A DNA stretch of 53,064 bases from Sphingopyxis sp. (lineage in GTDB: Bacteria; Pseudomonadota; Alphaproteobacteria; Sphingomonadales; Sphingomonadaceae). The notes beneath the pieces are model-generated. The model was not told the origin of the DNA and ran no database searches. It saw nothing but the letters and a program-made list of their open reading frames with translations. Within the stretch, counting starts at the first letter, position 1; every line of letters begins with the position of its first letter. Position numbers and translations under genes: made by a program. Below are positions 46,137 to 53,064 of the stretch, piece by piece. The DNA is taken from NCBI GenBank assembly GCA_013821905.1, contig PNJO01000005.1, forward strand, positions 1 through 53,064. Direction: 5' to 3'.

Positions 46137-47135
46137 ATGGCCGCCACCGCCCGTTTCGACGTCGTCGCCATCGGCAATGCGATCGTCGACGTTCTTGCCC
46201 GCGCCGACGATGCGCTGATCGAGGCCGAAGGTTTGACCAAAGGGTCGATGCGGCTGATCGACGGTGAAGAAGCCGAGCGGCTCTATGCAGCGATGGGCCC
46301 GGCGGTCGAGGTTTCGGGCGGCAGCGCGGCGAACACGCTGGCGGGCATGGCGGCGCTCGGCGAACGCTGCGCGTTCATCGGCCAGGTCGCCGACGACCAG
46401 CTCGGCCATGTCTTCACGCACGACCTGCGCGCCTTGGGCGTCGCCTATGAAACCCCCGCGCTCAAGGAAGGCGCGCCGACCGCGCGCTGCCTGATCCTCG
46501 TCACCCCCGACGGCCAGCGCACGATGAACACCTTTCTCGGCGCGAGCCACTTGCTCGAGCAGGCGATGATCGACGAGGCGTGGATCGCCGATGCGAAGAT
46601 CCTCTATCTCGAAGGCTATCTGTGGGATCCGCCGCTGTCGCGCGCCGCGATGCGCCGCGCGATCGACGTGTCGCGCGCAGCGGGGCGCAAGGTCGCCTTC
46701 ACCCTGTCCGACGCCTTCATCATCGACCGTCATGGCGAGGATTTCCGCCAGTTGATCGCCGAGGGCCTGTTCGACATCCTCTTCGCGAACGAGGTCGAGA
46801 TTTGCGCGCTCGCCGAAACCGAGGATTTCGAAGCGGCGGTCGCCAAGATCGCGCCGCAGGTGCCGCTGCTCGTCGTCACGCGCGGCGCGCATGGCGCGAT
46901 CGCGCTGCAGGGCGGGACACGCACCGAAGTCGGCGCCGAACCGATCGACCATGTCGTCGACACCACCGGCGCGGGCGACCTGTTCGCCGCCGGTTTCCTC
47001 GCCGGCCATGCCGAGGGCCGGTCGATGCACGATTGCCTGACGATGGGCGCGGTCTGCGCGCGCGAGATCATCGCGCAGGTCGGCCCCCGGGCGCAGACCG
47101 ATCTCAAGGCCAAGGTCGCCGAGCGGCTGGGCTAG
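46137..47135 (+). CDS. Adenosine kinase (PfkB family)
   Basis: Predicted ATP-dependent phosphorylation of adenosine to AMP, 332 aa. The N-terminus FDVVAIGNAIVDVLARADD and the SGGSAANTLAGMAALG loop fit adenosine kinase-type PfkB proteins, and the C-terminal signature is DTTGAGDLFAAGFLAG with the catalytic Asp. Another ribokinase-like specificity cannot be excluded. AGGA ribosome-binding site. Convergent with the flippase gene. Confidence 0.9.
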   Translation: MAATARFDVVAIGNAIVDVLARADDALIEAEGLTKGSMRLIDGEEAERLYAAMGPAVEVSGGSAANTLAGMAALGERCAFIGQVADDQLGHVFTHDLRALGVAYETPALKEGAPTARCLILVTPDGQRTMNTFLGASHLLEQAMIDEAWIADAKILYLEGYLWDPPLSRAAMRRAIDVSRAAGRKVAFTLSDAFIIDRHGEDFRQLIAEGLFDILFANEVEICALAETEDFEAAVAKIAPQVPLLVVTRGAHGAIALQGGTRTEVGAEPIDHVVDTTGAGDLFAAGFLAGHAEGRSMHDCLTMGAVCAREIIAQVGPRAQTDLKAKVAERLG

Positions 47136-47147
47136 GACCGGTTTTCC

Positions 47148-47169
47148 GCCGGTGCGGGACGGCACCGGC
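47148..47169. terminator. Hairpin between convergent genes
   Basis: Perfect 8-bp arms GCCGGTGC / GCACCGGC in the 48-nt gap between adenosine kinase and the flippase. No T-run; a bidirectional, possibly factor-assisted terminator. Confidence 0.4.
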
Positions 47170-47183
47170 TGGCTCTCGCGCTC

Positions 47184-48704
47184 TTAGGCTGCTTCGGCCG
47201 GTTCGGGGTGTTTCTTGAACAGCGCCCGGTCGGTGGGGCCGAAGCCGCGGGTCCAGATCAGCCAGCCATAGATGCCGAGAATCACCGGCACGCCGATGAG
47301 CAGCTCGGCCCATTCGGGGAGCTGCGTCGCGCCCCAGCCAAGCACCGCCGCGCCCGCGGTCGCCCAGACGAGCGCCCAGCGCAGACTGTTCACCGGCGCT
47401 TTCAGGATATGCGCGAGCAGCCGCGCCTTGACGACCGAGGCGAAGCCGAGCGCGAGCATCAGCGCCAGCGCGACCGCGGCGGCGTAATAAATGGGGTCGA
47501 GCCCCCAGCTTCTGGCGATCAGGATGAGCGCGACGCTGAGGACCGCCTGCAGCGCGAGGGTCGCGATGCTGATCAGCAGGTTGCGGTGGCGCGCGACATA
47601 GACAAGCGCCGCTTCGCTGACCACCGCGGTCGCCGCGACGACTTCGGCGGCGAGCAGAAAGGCGAGCGCGCTGGTGCCGCTGACGAACTGTGGGCCGACG
47701 AGGCCCATCACCGCCTCGCCCGGAATGCCGAGCGCGAGCGCGACGCCGGCTTGCGCCGCGATGATCCAGAAGCCGACCTGGCTGACCTGTGCCGCCACGG
47801 CGGCAAGCCGGTTTTCGGCGAGGTTGCGCGTGATCACGGGGCCGAGGATCGGCTCGAAGCTGGTTTTGAGCTTCTGCGGCAGCGAGGCGACCTGCTGCGC
47901 CATATAATAGATGCCGTAGATCGTCGGCGAGGTGAACTGGCCGAGGATGAAGAGGTCGAGGCGCCGCGTGCCCCATTCGATCGCGTCGGCGGCAGCGAGC
48001 GGCGCGTTGCGCTGCGCGACCCGGATCAGGTGTGCGGGATGCGGCTGCCACCCCCTTGGCCCGCCATAATGGCCGATCATCGGGATCAGCGCGGCGAGGA
48101 AGGAGCCGACCATTGCGGCGGCATAGGAGAGCATCAGCCCGTCGCGCACCGACACATACCAGAAGGCGGCCGCCGCGATGCTGATCACCCAGGGCTCGAC
48201 GATCGCGCGCGCGCGCACCGTCGCGCCGATGTCGAATTTATAGGCGCAGGCCGCGAGCGCGACCTCGGTTCCCGCGATCGCGAAGACAAGCAGCGCCATC
48301 CAGCGGTCGGTGCCGTCGAGATTGCCCGCAGGGAACATCAGCTGCGGCAGGAGGAAGAGGATCGTCGAGCCGGTCGCCGAGGCGAGGAAGGCGACGAACA
48401 TGCCGTCCCAGACCACCGTGCGGTGGTCGGCGCCGGGCGCGCTCAACTGTTCGGCGAGGCCGCGCTTCAGCCCGAGGGTCGAGAGCTGCGCGACGAGTTC
48501 GATGACGAGCACGGCAAAGGCGAAGCGCCCGACCGCTTCGGGCCCGTACCAGCGGCCCGCGACATAGAGAAAGGGCAGGCGCGCGACGAGGCGCAGGATG
48601 AAGCCGAAGAAATTGGTGCGACCACCCTTGGCGAGGGCGGCGGTATCGGCGTCGGCCCCCGAAGCGTCGGAGGGACGCGCCGTCGCGCTGTCCGTCTGGG
48701 TCAA
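47184..48704 (-). CDS. Oligosaccharide/polysaccharide flippase family protein
   Basis: 506-aa polytopic membrane protein with about 12-14 helices, of the MATE/Wzx type: N-terminal FFGFILRLVARLPFLYVAG, EWGTRRLDLFILGQFTSPTIYGIYYMAQQVASLPQKLKTSFEPILGP in the middle. It probably flips a lipid-linked glycan for an exopolysaccharide. There is no ATG near the N-terminus; TTG at 48704 is the only usable start before the first helix. No glycosyltransferases are adjacent. 76 nt after gpsA. Confidence 0.87.
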   Translation of the reverse strand: MTQTDSATARPSDASGADADTAALAKGGRTNFFGFILRLVARLPFLYVAGRWYGPEAVGRFAFAVLVIELVAQLSTLGLKRGLAEQLSAPGADHRTVVWDGMFVAFLASATGSTILFLLPQLMFPAGNLDGTDRWMALLVFAIAGTEVALAACAYKFDIGATVRARAIVEPWVISIAAAAFWYVSVRDGLMLSYAAAMVGSFLAALIPMIGHYGGPRGWQPHPAHLIRVAQRNAPLAAADAIEWGTRRLDLFILGQFTSPTIYGIYYMAQQVASLPQKLKTSFEPILGPVITRNLAENRLAAVAAQVSQVGFWIIAAQAGVALALGIPGEAVMGLVGPQFVSGTSALAFLLAAEVVAATAVVSEAALVYVARHRNLLISIATLALQAVLSVALILIARSWGLDPIYYAAAVALALMLALGFASVVKARLLAHILKAPVNSLRWALVWATAGAAVLGWGATQLPEWAELLIGVPVILGIYGWLIWTRGFGPTDRALFKKHPEPAEAA

Positions 48705-48780
48705 GCCTGGCGCCCCTTCTGCTTCTCCCCCGCCGCCAATCTAGCGCGGCGCGGGGGGGCAGGCAATTGCATGTCGGTCG

Positions 48781-49788
48781 TCACCGGCCTTCGGGTCGCA
48801 GCGGGCGGCTGAGCAGCGCCTGAATGGCGTCGGAGACACGGATTTCGCCCGCGACGAGGCGGGCAACGGCGTCCGTGATCGGCATGTCGATATCGTCGGC
48901 GCGCGCCGCCGCAGCGACGACCGGCGCGCTGAACGCCCCTTCTGCGACGGTGCGGCGGTCGGCCGTCAGCGTTTCGGCAGTCTCGCCGCGCCCGAGTCCG
49001 AGCCCGAGTGCGAAGTTGCGCGAGTTGGACGAAGTGCAGGTCAAGACGAGGTCGCCAAGCCCGGCGAGTCCGGCGAGCGTTTCGGCCTGCGCGCCGCGCG
49101 CGAGGCCGAAACGCGTCATTTCGGCGAAACCGCGGCTGATGAGGGCCGCGCGGGCGTTGAGGCCAAGTCCCGCGCCCTCGACGATCCCGCAGGCGATTGC
49201 GAGGATGTTCTTGATCGCACCGCCGATTTCGGCGCCGATCACGTCGTTGCTGACATAGGGCCGGAAGTGCGGGCGCGCGAGCGCCTGTGCCAGCGCCGAA
49301 GCGACGGCGGGCTCTGCGGTGGCGAGGGTGATTGCGGTCGGGAGACCGGCGGCGACCTCGTGCGCAAAGGTCGGGCCCGACAGCACGGCGTGCGACCGGC
49401 CGGGACAGAGTTCGCGCGCGATATCGATCGGAAAGGCGAAGCTTCCCGCCTCCATGCCCTTGCTGCAGAAAATGAGCGGGGCGTTGCCGTCCGGAAGATC
49501 GACGAGAACGGCGCGAAGAAAGGGGACCGGTACAACGACGAGTAGCGCGTCGAGCCCGGCGAGATCGGCGAGGTCCGAAGTTGCGGTGAGCGACGGCGAC
49601 AATTCGGCACCGGGCAGGAACACCGGATTGCGATGTTCGGCGTTGATCGCCGCGACGACATCTTTCTCGCGCGCCCAAAGGCGCACCGGTGCACCGTCGG
49701 CAGCAAGCAATTGCGCGAGCGCGGTGCCCCATGCACCGCCGCCGACGACGCCGAACTTCCGATACGACGTCATGCTTTCACGGGTCAT
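48781..49788 (-). CDS. gpsA: Glycerol-3-phosphate dehydrogenase [NAD(P)+]
   Basis: Makes sn-glycerol-3-phosphate for phospholipids. 335 aa; nucleotide fold [32 protein letters not shown], catalytic-Lys region [14 protein letters not shown] and [17 protein letters not shown]. The ATG at 49788 overlaps the tsaD stop (ATGA), favouring it over ATG 49773. Confidence 0.97.
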   Translation of the reverse strand: MTRESMTSYRKFGVVGGGAWGTALAQLLAADGAPVRLWAREKDVVAAINAEHRNPVFLPGAELSPSLTATSDLADLAGLDALLVVVPVPFLRAVLVDLPDGNAPLIFCSKGMEAGSFAFPIDIARELCPGRSHAVLSGPTFAHEVAAGLPTAITLATAEPAVASALAQALARPHFRPYVSNDVIGAEIGGAIKNILAIACGIVEGAGLGLNARAALISRGFAEMTRFGLARGAQAETLAGLAGLGDLVLTCTSSNSRNFALGLGLGRGETAETLTADRRTVAEGAFSAPVVAAAARADDIDMPITDAVARLVAGEIRVSDAIQALLSRPLRPEGR

Positions 49789-50819
49789 GCCTTTACTCCG
49801 GCGCCGCGCACGGTCTCGGCGTCGGGATCGAGCGGCCAGCGCGGGCGCGCGGCGACCGAAAGCGGATCGCTGTAACCGGCGGAGAAGCGCTCGGCGCCCG
49901 CCCAGGCGATCATCGCGCCATTGTCGGTGCAGAGCCAGAGCGGCGGGGCGACGAATGGTTTGTCGAAACGGGTGGCAAGCTCGGTCAGCGCGGTGCGGAT
50001 CGCGCTATTGGCGGCGACGCCGCCGGCGACGACGAATGCGGTGGCTTCGGGGCAGGCGGCCAGCGCGATGCGGCTGCGATCGACGAGACAGTCGACGACC
50101 GCCTGCTGAAAGGAGGCGGCAAGATCGGCTTTGTCATGCGCGCCGGACGCGGCGGCGCGCGCGACCGCACTTTTGAGCCCGGCAAAGGAGAAATGCGGTT
50201 CGGCGCTGCCGACGAGCGGGCGGGGGAGCGGCACGGCGCGCGGATTGCCTTCGCGCGCGAGACGCTCGACAGCGGGGCCGCCGGGATAGTCGAGGCCGAG
50301 CAGTTTTGCCGTCTTGTCGAAGGCTTCGCCCGCGGCGTCGTCGATCGTGGTGGCAAGGCGGCGATAATCGTCGACGCCTTTGACGAGCAGGAGCTGGCAA
50401 TGGCCGCCCGAGACGAGCAGGAGCAGATAGGGGAACTGCAGATCGGGCTCGACGAGGCGCGGGGACAGCGCATGGCCTTCGAGATGGTTGACCGCGATCA
50501 GCGGCTTGTTCGCGGCGTGCGCCAGCGCCTTGCCGGTGACTAGCCCGACCATCACCCCGCCGATCAGCCCGGGGCCGGCGGTCGCGGCAACCGCGTCGAC
50601 ATCGGCGAGCGTGACGCCCGCGTCGGCAAGAACGGCCTCGACCAGCGGCGCGAGCCGGTCGACATGCGCGCGCGCGGCAATCTCGGGAACGACGCCGCCA
50701 TAGGGGCGATGTTCGTCCTCCTGCCCCGCGACGCGATGCGCAAGGATGCGCCGGTCGCTGTCGACGAGCGCCACTGCGGTTTCGTCGCAGCTCGATTCGA
50801 GGCCGAGGATGAGAGTCAT
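49785..50819 (-). CDS. tsaD: tRNA threonylcarbamoyltransferase TsaD
   Basis: Transfers the threonylcarbamoyl group to A37 of ANN-decoding tRNAs. 344 aa starting [17 protein letters not shown]; metal site HLEGH, SGGHCQ, the nucleotide region [19 protein letters not shown] and the C-terminal [13 protein letters not shown] 50819 matches the family start. Coupled to gpsA; divergent from hemC across 64 nt. Confidence 0.97.
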   Translation of the reverse strand: MTLILGLESSCDETAVALVDSDRRILAHRVAGQEDEHRPYGGVVPEIAARAHVDRLAPLVEAVLADAGVTLADVDAVAATAGPGLIGGVMVGLVTGKALAHAANKPLIAVNHLEGHALSPRLVEPDLQFPYLLLLVSGGHCQLLLVKGVDDYRRLATTIDDAAGEAFDKTAKLLGLDYPGGPAVERLAREGNPRAVPLPRPLVGSAEPHFSFAGLKSAVARAAASGAHDKADLAASFQQAVVDCLVDRSRIALAACPEATAFVVAGGVAANSAIRTALTELATRFDKPFVAPPLWLCTDNGAMIAWAGAERFSAGYSDPLSVAARPRWPLDPDAETVRGAGVKA

Positions 50820-50883
50820 AATATTGCGCGCTCCTTTACCCGCCCCTTTATCGCGAGGGCAAGCCGCGCTAGCAGCGGGGCCG

Positions 50884-51831
50884 ATGAAGGAATTTCCGAC
50901 CCTCGAAAACCCGCTTCGCATCGGCACGCGGGCTTCGCCGCTCGCAATGGCCCAGGCGCATATGGCGATGGCGGCGTTGATTGCCAGTCACGGCCTTGCG
51001 GCCGACGCGCTCGAAATCGTGCCGATGACCGCGACCGGCGACCGGATCCAGGACCGCGCGCTCGCCGAGGTGGGCGGCAAGGCGCTGTGGACGCGCGAGC
51101 TCGACGCCGCGCTCGACGCGGGGCAGATCGATATCGCGGTCCATTCGCTGAAGGATGTCGAGACGCTGCGCGACGCGCGCTTTGTCCTGGTCGCGATGCT
51201 CGAGCGTGCCGACCCGCGCGATCGGCTGGTGGTGCGCGAGGGGCTCGACGCGGCGACGATCGCCGCGCTGCCGCACGGCGCGCGGCTGGGGACGAGCAGT
51301 CCGCGGCGCGCGGCGCAGGTCCGGCGACTGCGGCCCGATATCGAAACGACGCTGCTGCGCGGCAATGTCGCGACCCGCTTGTCGAAGGTCGCCGGCGGCG
51401 AGGTCGATGCGACCCTGCTGGCGGCGGCGGGACTCGACCGGCTGGACCTGCCCCATGTCGGCGCCGTGCAGGATGCCGCGCTGCTGCTTCCCGCCGCATC
51501 GCAAGGGGCGATCGGGATCGAGTGCCGCGACGACGATGATGCGACGCGCGCGCTGCTGGCGGCGGTCGACCATGCGCCGACGCATCGCGCCGTCGCGGCC
51601 GAACGCGCCTTCCTCGCGGCGCTCGGCGGCGACTGCCGCTCGCCGGTAGCGGCGCATGCGCAGTGGCTGGAGGGCGGCGTCCTGCGTCTCGATGGCGAGA
51701 TTTATTCGGACGACGGCGCCGACCATGCCGCGGGCCATGTGCTGGTGGGCGGGCCGGACGATGCGCGGGCGCTCGCCGAACGCCTGCTCGCCGGGGCGCC
51801 GGCAACGGTGCGGCGACTCTTCGGGACATGA
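50884..51831 (+). CDS. hemC: Hydroxymethylbilane synthase
   Basis: Polymerises four porphobilinogens in tetrapyrrole synthesis. 315 aa; [33 protein letters not shown] and the dipyrromethane cofactor Cys251 (GGDCRSP). ATG 50884 fits the family start. Its stop overlaps the hemD ATG (ATGA). The divergent tsaD-hemC pair is common in proteobacteria. Confidence 0.97.
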   Translation: MKEFPTLENPLRIGTRASPLAMAQAHMAMAALIASHGLAADALEIVPMTATGDRIQDRALAEVGGKALWTRELDAALDAGQIDIAVHSLKDVETLRDARFVLVAMLERADPRDRLVVREGLDAATIAALPHGARLGTSSPRRAAQVRRLRPDIETTLLRGNVATRLSKVAGGEVDATLLAAAGLDRLDLPHVGAVQDAALLLPAASQGAIGIECRDDDDATRALLAAVDHAPTHRAVAAERAFLAALGGDCRSPVAAHAQWLEGGVLRLDGEIYSDDGADHAAGHVLVGGPDDARALAERLLAGAPATVRRLFGT

Positions 51832-52514
51832 CGGCGCGGCTGCCGCTGATCGTCACGCGCGCCGAGCCGGGCGCGACGGCGACGGTGCGGCGGGCCGCGG
51901 CGATGGGGCTCGATGCGCGGGCGATGCCGCTGTTCGCGGCGCGGGCGCTGGGCTGGGCGGTGCCCGATCCGGGCGATTTCGATGCGCTGCTGCTGACGAG
52001 CGCGCAGGCGGCGCGGCTTGCGGGACCGGGGCTAGCGCCGCTCGCGGCGCTGCCGGCCTGCTGCGTGGGACAGGCGACGGCGGATGCGGCGACGGCGGCC
52101 GGACTGTCGGTGGCGATGGTCGGCGACCACGACGCGCAGCGACTTCTTGACGCGATGGCGTCACGAAAAACGGACCGGATTCTATGGCTTTGCGGGCGCG
52201 ACCGGTCGGCATTGGACGCGCGCGGCACGGCGCTGACCGCGCTGCCCTGTTACGCCGTCGAGCCCGTCGATCCACCTGCGGCATGGGCGGCGGCGATCGC
52301 GGCGCCGGCGGTGCTGCTCGCGCATTCGGCGCGCGGTGCGGCGCGGATCGCGGCGCTGACGGGGGCGGCGCGTCGCCATCTGTCGCTCGTCGCGATCAGC
52401 GAAGCCGCGGCGGCGGCGGCGGGCGAGGGGTGGGCGGCGCGCATCATTTCCGGACGCCCCGACGATGCCGCAATGTTGGCAGACGCCGATGCTTTGTGCC
52501 ACAAGAGGGAATAA
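51828..52514 (+). CDS. hemD: Uroporphyrinogen-III synthase
   Basis: Cyclises hydroxymethylbilane. 228 aa, with the poorly conserved sequence usual for HemD: start [19 protein letters not shown], then FDALLLTSAQAARL, VGQATADAATAAGL, and the C-terminal ISEAAAAAAGEGW. Identification rests on these motifs plus the coupling to hemC. The Mic60 gene begins 22 nt downstream. Confidence 0.9.
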   Translation: MTARLPLIVTRAEPGATATVRRAAAMGLDARAMPLFAARALGWAVPDPGDFDALLLTSAQAARLAGPGLAPLAALPACCVGQATADAATAAGLSVAMVGDHDAQRLLDAMASRKTDRILWLCGRDRSALDARGTALTALPCYAVEPVDPPAAWAAAIAAPAVLLAHSARGAARIAALTGAARRHLSLVAISEAAAAAAGEGWAARIISGRPDDAAMLADADALCHKRE

Positions 52515-52536
52515 CAGGGTCGTTCGAAAGAAACAC

Positions 52537-53064
52537 ATGACTATCGAATCCATCGACACCGCCGCGCCCGCGGACGGCGGCGCCCCTGCTGGGGGCGTAT
52601 CGTTTCGTGCCCTTGCCATCGGTGCCGTCATCCTGCTGCTGATCGGTATCGGCGGGGGCGGCTGGGCGATGAGCCGGTGGCTCGCGGCCGACAGGGCGCC
52701 CGTCGTCACGACCGCTGCCGACGTGCCGGCGCCGGGCGGGGCACTGACCGCAGTCGGCGATCCGGCGGCGGGGGGCCAGCGGGCGCTGGTCGTTGCGCCC
52801 GTCGACGGCGCCAATGCACTCGCCGCGCGCGTCGCCGAACTCGAACAGAGGCTGTCGCGCATCACGCTGCAGGCCGAATCGGCCTCGGGCAACGCCTCGC
52901 GCGCCGAAGGACTGCTTGTCGCCTTCGCGGTGCGCCGGGCGCTCGATCGCGGGCTGTCGCTCGGCTACCTCGATGCGCAGCTGCGGCTGCGCTTCGGCGA
53001 CGACCAGCCCAATGCGGTGAAGACGATCATCGATACGTCGCGCGATCCGGTCACGCTCGAACAA
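52537..53064 (+). CDS. Alphaproteobacterial Mic60/mitofilin-like protein (3' end beyond window)
   Basis: 176 codons up to the window edge. A short acidic, Gly/Ala-rich N-terminus is followed by one transmembrane helix (ALAIGAVILLLIGIGGGGW, about 25-43), a variable linker, a coiled-coil start (ALAARVAELEQRLSRITLQ) and the FAVRRALDRGLSLGYLDAQL segment typical of the mitofilin C-terminal domain. In alphaproteobacteria Mic60, which shapes inner-membrane invaginations, is typically encoded with hemC/hemD; this gene is in that place. Confidence 0.85.
   Translation, partial: MTIESIDTAAPADGGAPAGGVSFRALAIGAVILLLIGIGGGGWAMSRWLAADRAPVVTTAADVPAPGGALTAVGDPAAGGQRALVVAPVDGANALAARVAELEQRLSRITLQAESASGNASRAEGLLVAFAVRRALDRGLSLGYLDAQLRLRFGDDQPNAVKTIIDTSRDPVTLEQ

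Overview
The window is a GC-rich stretch of an alphaproteobacterial chromosome. The gene set, the Sphingomonadales-typical small families (DUF1489, DUF1491, DUF6489, DUF4402), the natural Arg88 in ribosomal protein S12 and the type of intergenic palindromes all point to a sphingomonad, probably Sphingopyxis or a close relative. Most genes are core housekeeping genes with intact motifs. I see no rRNA, tRNA, CRISPR array, prophage or insertion sequence.

The centre of the window appears to be the replication-origin and partition domain. Between ppsR (minus) and hemE (plus), at 20541-20876, lie two perfect DnaA boxes, two near-matches, an AT-rich segment and five GANTC (CcrM) sites. Genes to the left run mostly leftward (ppsR-maf-aroE-coaE-dnaQ-hpf-ptsN) and genes to the right mostly rightward (hemE-hemJ-rho, mnmE-mnmG-rsmG-parA-parB), as expected for divergent forks. 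Three parS sites lie between mnmE and parA, two of them inside the mnmG and rsmG coding sequences. I read this as oriC plus the parABS centromere in a Caulobacter-like arrangement.

Left region (1-20540): the str operon (rpsL-rpsG-fusA-tuf, tuf cut by the window edge); a DNA glycosylase; a secreted amidohydrolase; a NalP-like S8 protease autotransporter lipoprotein; HAD phosphatase-dapD; gpmA; a small heat-shock protein; a coupled lipoprotein/M14 carboxypeptidase/GNAT operon; a cell-wall hydrolase; DUF1491, ptsN, hpf; then the coupled ppsR-maf-aroE-coaE chain with dnaQ.

Right region (20877-53064): heme genes, rho, an ABM protein and TerC; a membrane-anchored GltB-like FMN protein; dienelactone hydrolase; tRNA-modification and chromosome-partition genes; a DUF4402 / PapD-like chaperone / usher-like surface-assembly locus (34988-39341); msrB, a P450, a two-gene ABC exporter, queG, an EI24 membrane protein, adenosine kinase, a flippase, gpsA-tsaD, and divergently hemC-hemD followed by the start of an alphaproteobacterial Mic60 (mitofilin) gene cut by the right edge.

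Intergenic space is rich in long inverted repeats of several families, mostly at 3' ends of genes. Many neighbours overlap by four bases (ATGA/GTGA), so translational coupling is common. The least ordinary items are the origin with its GANTC cluster, the parS sites embedded in genes, an apparent CTG start for mnmE, the usher-like locus with CtrA-like sites, an AT-rich rare-codon patch inside the S8 protease, and a palindromic promoter in front of the str operon.
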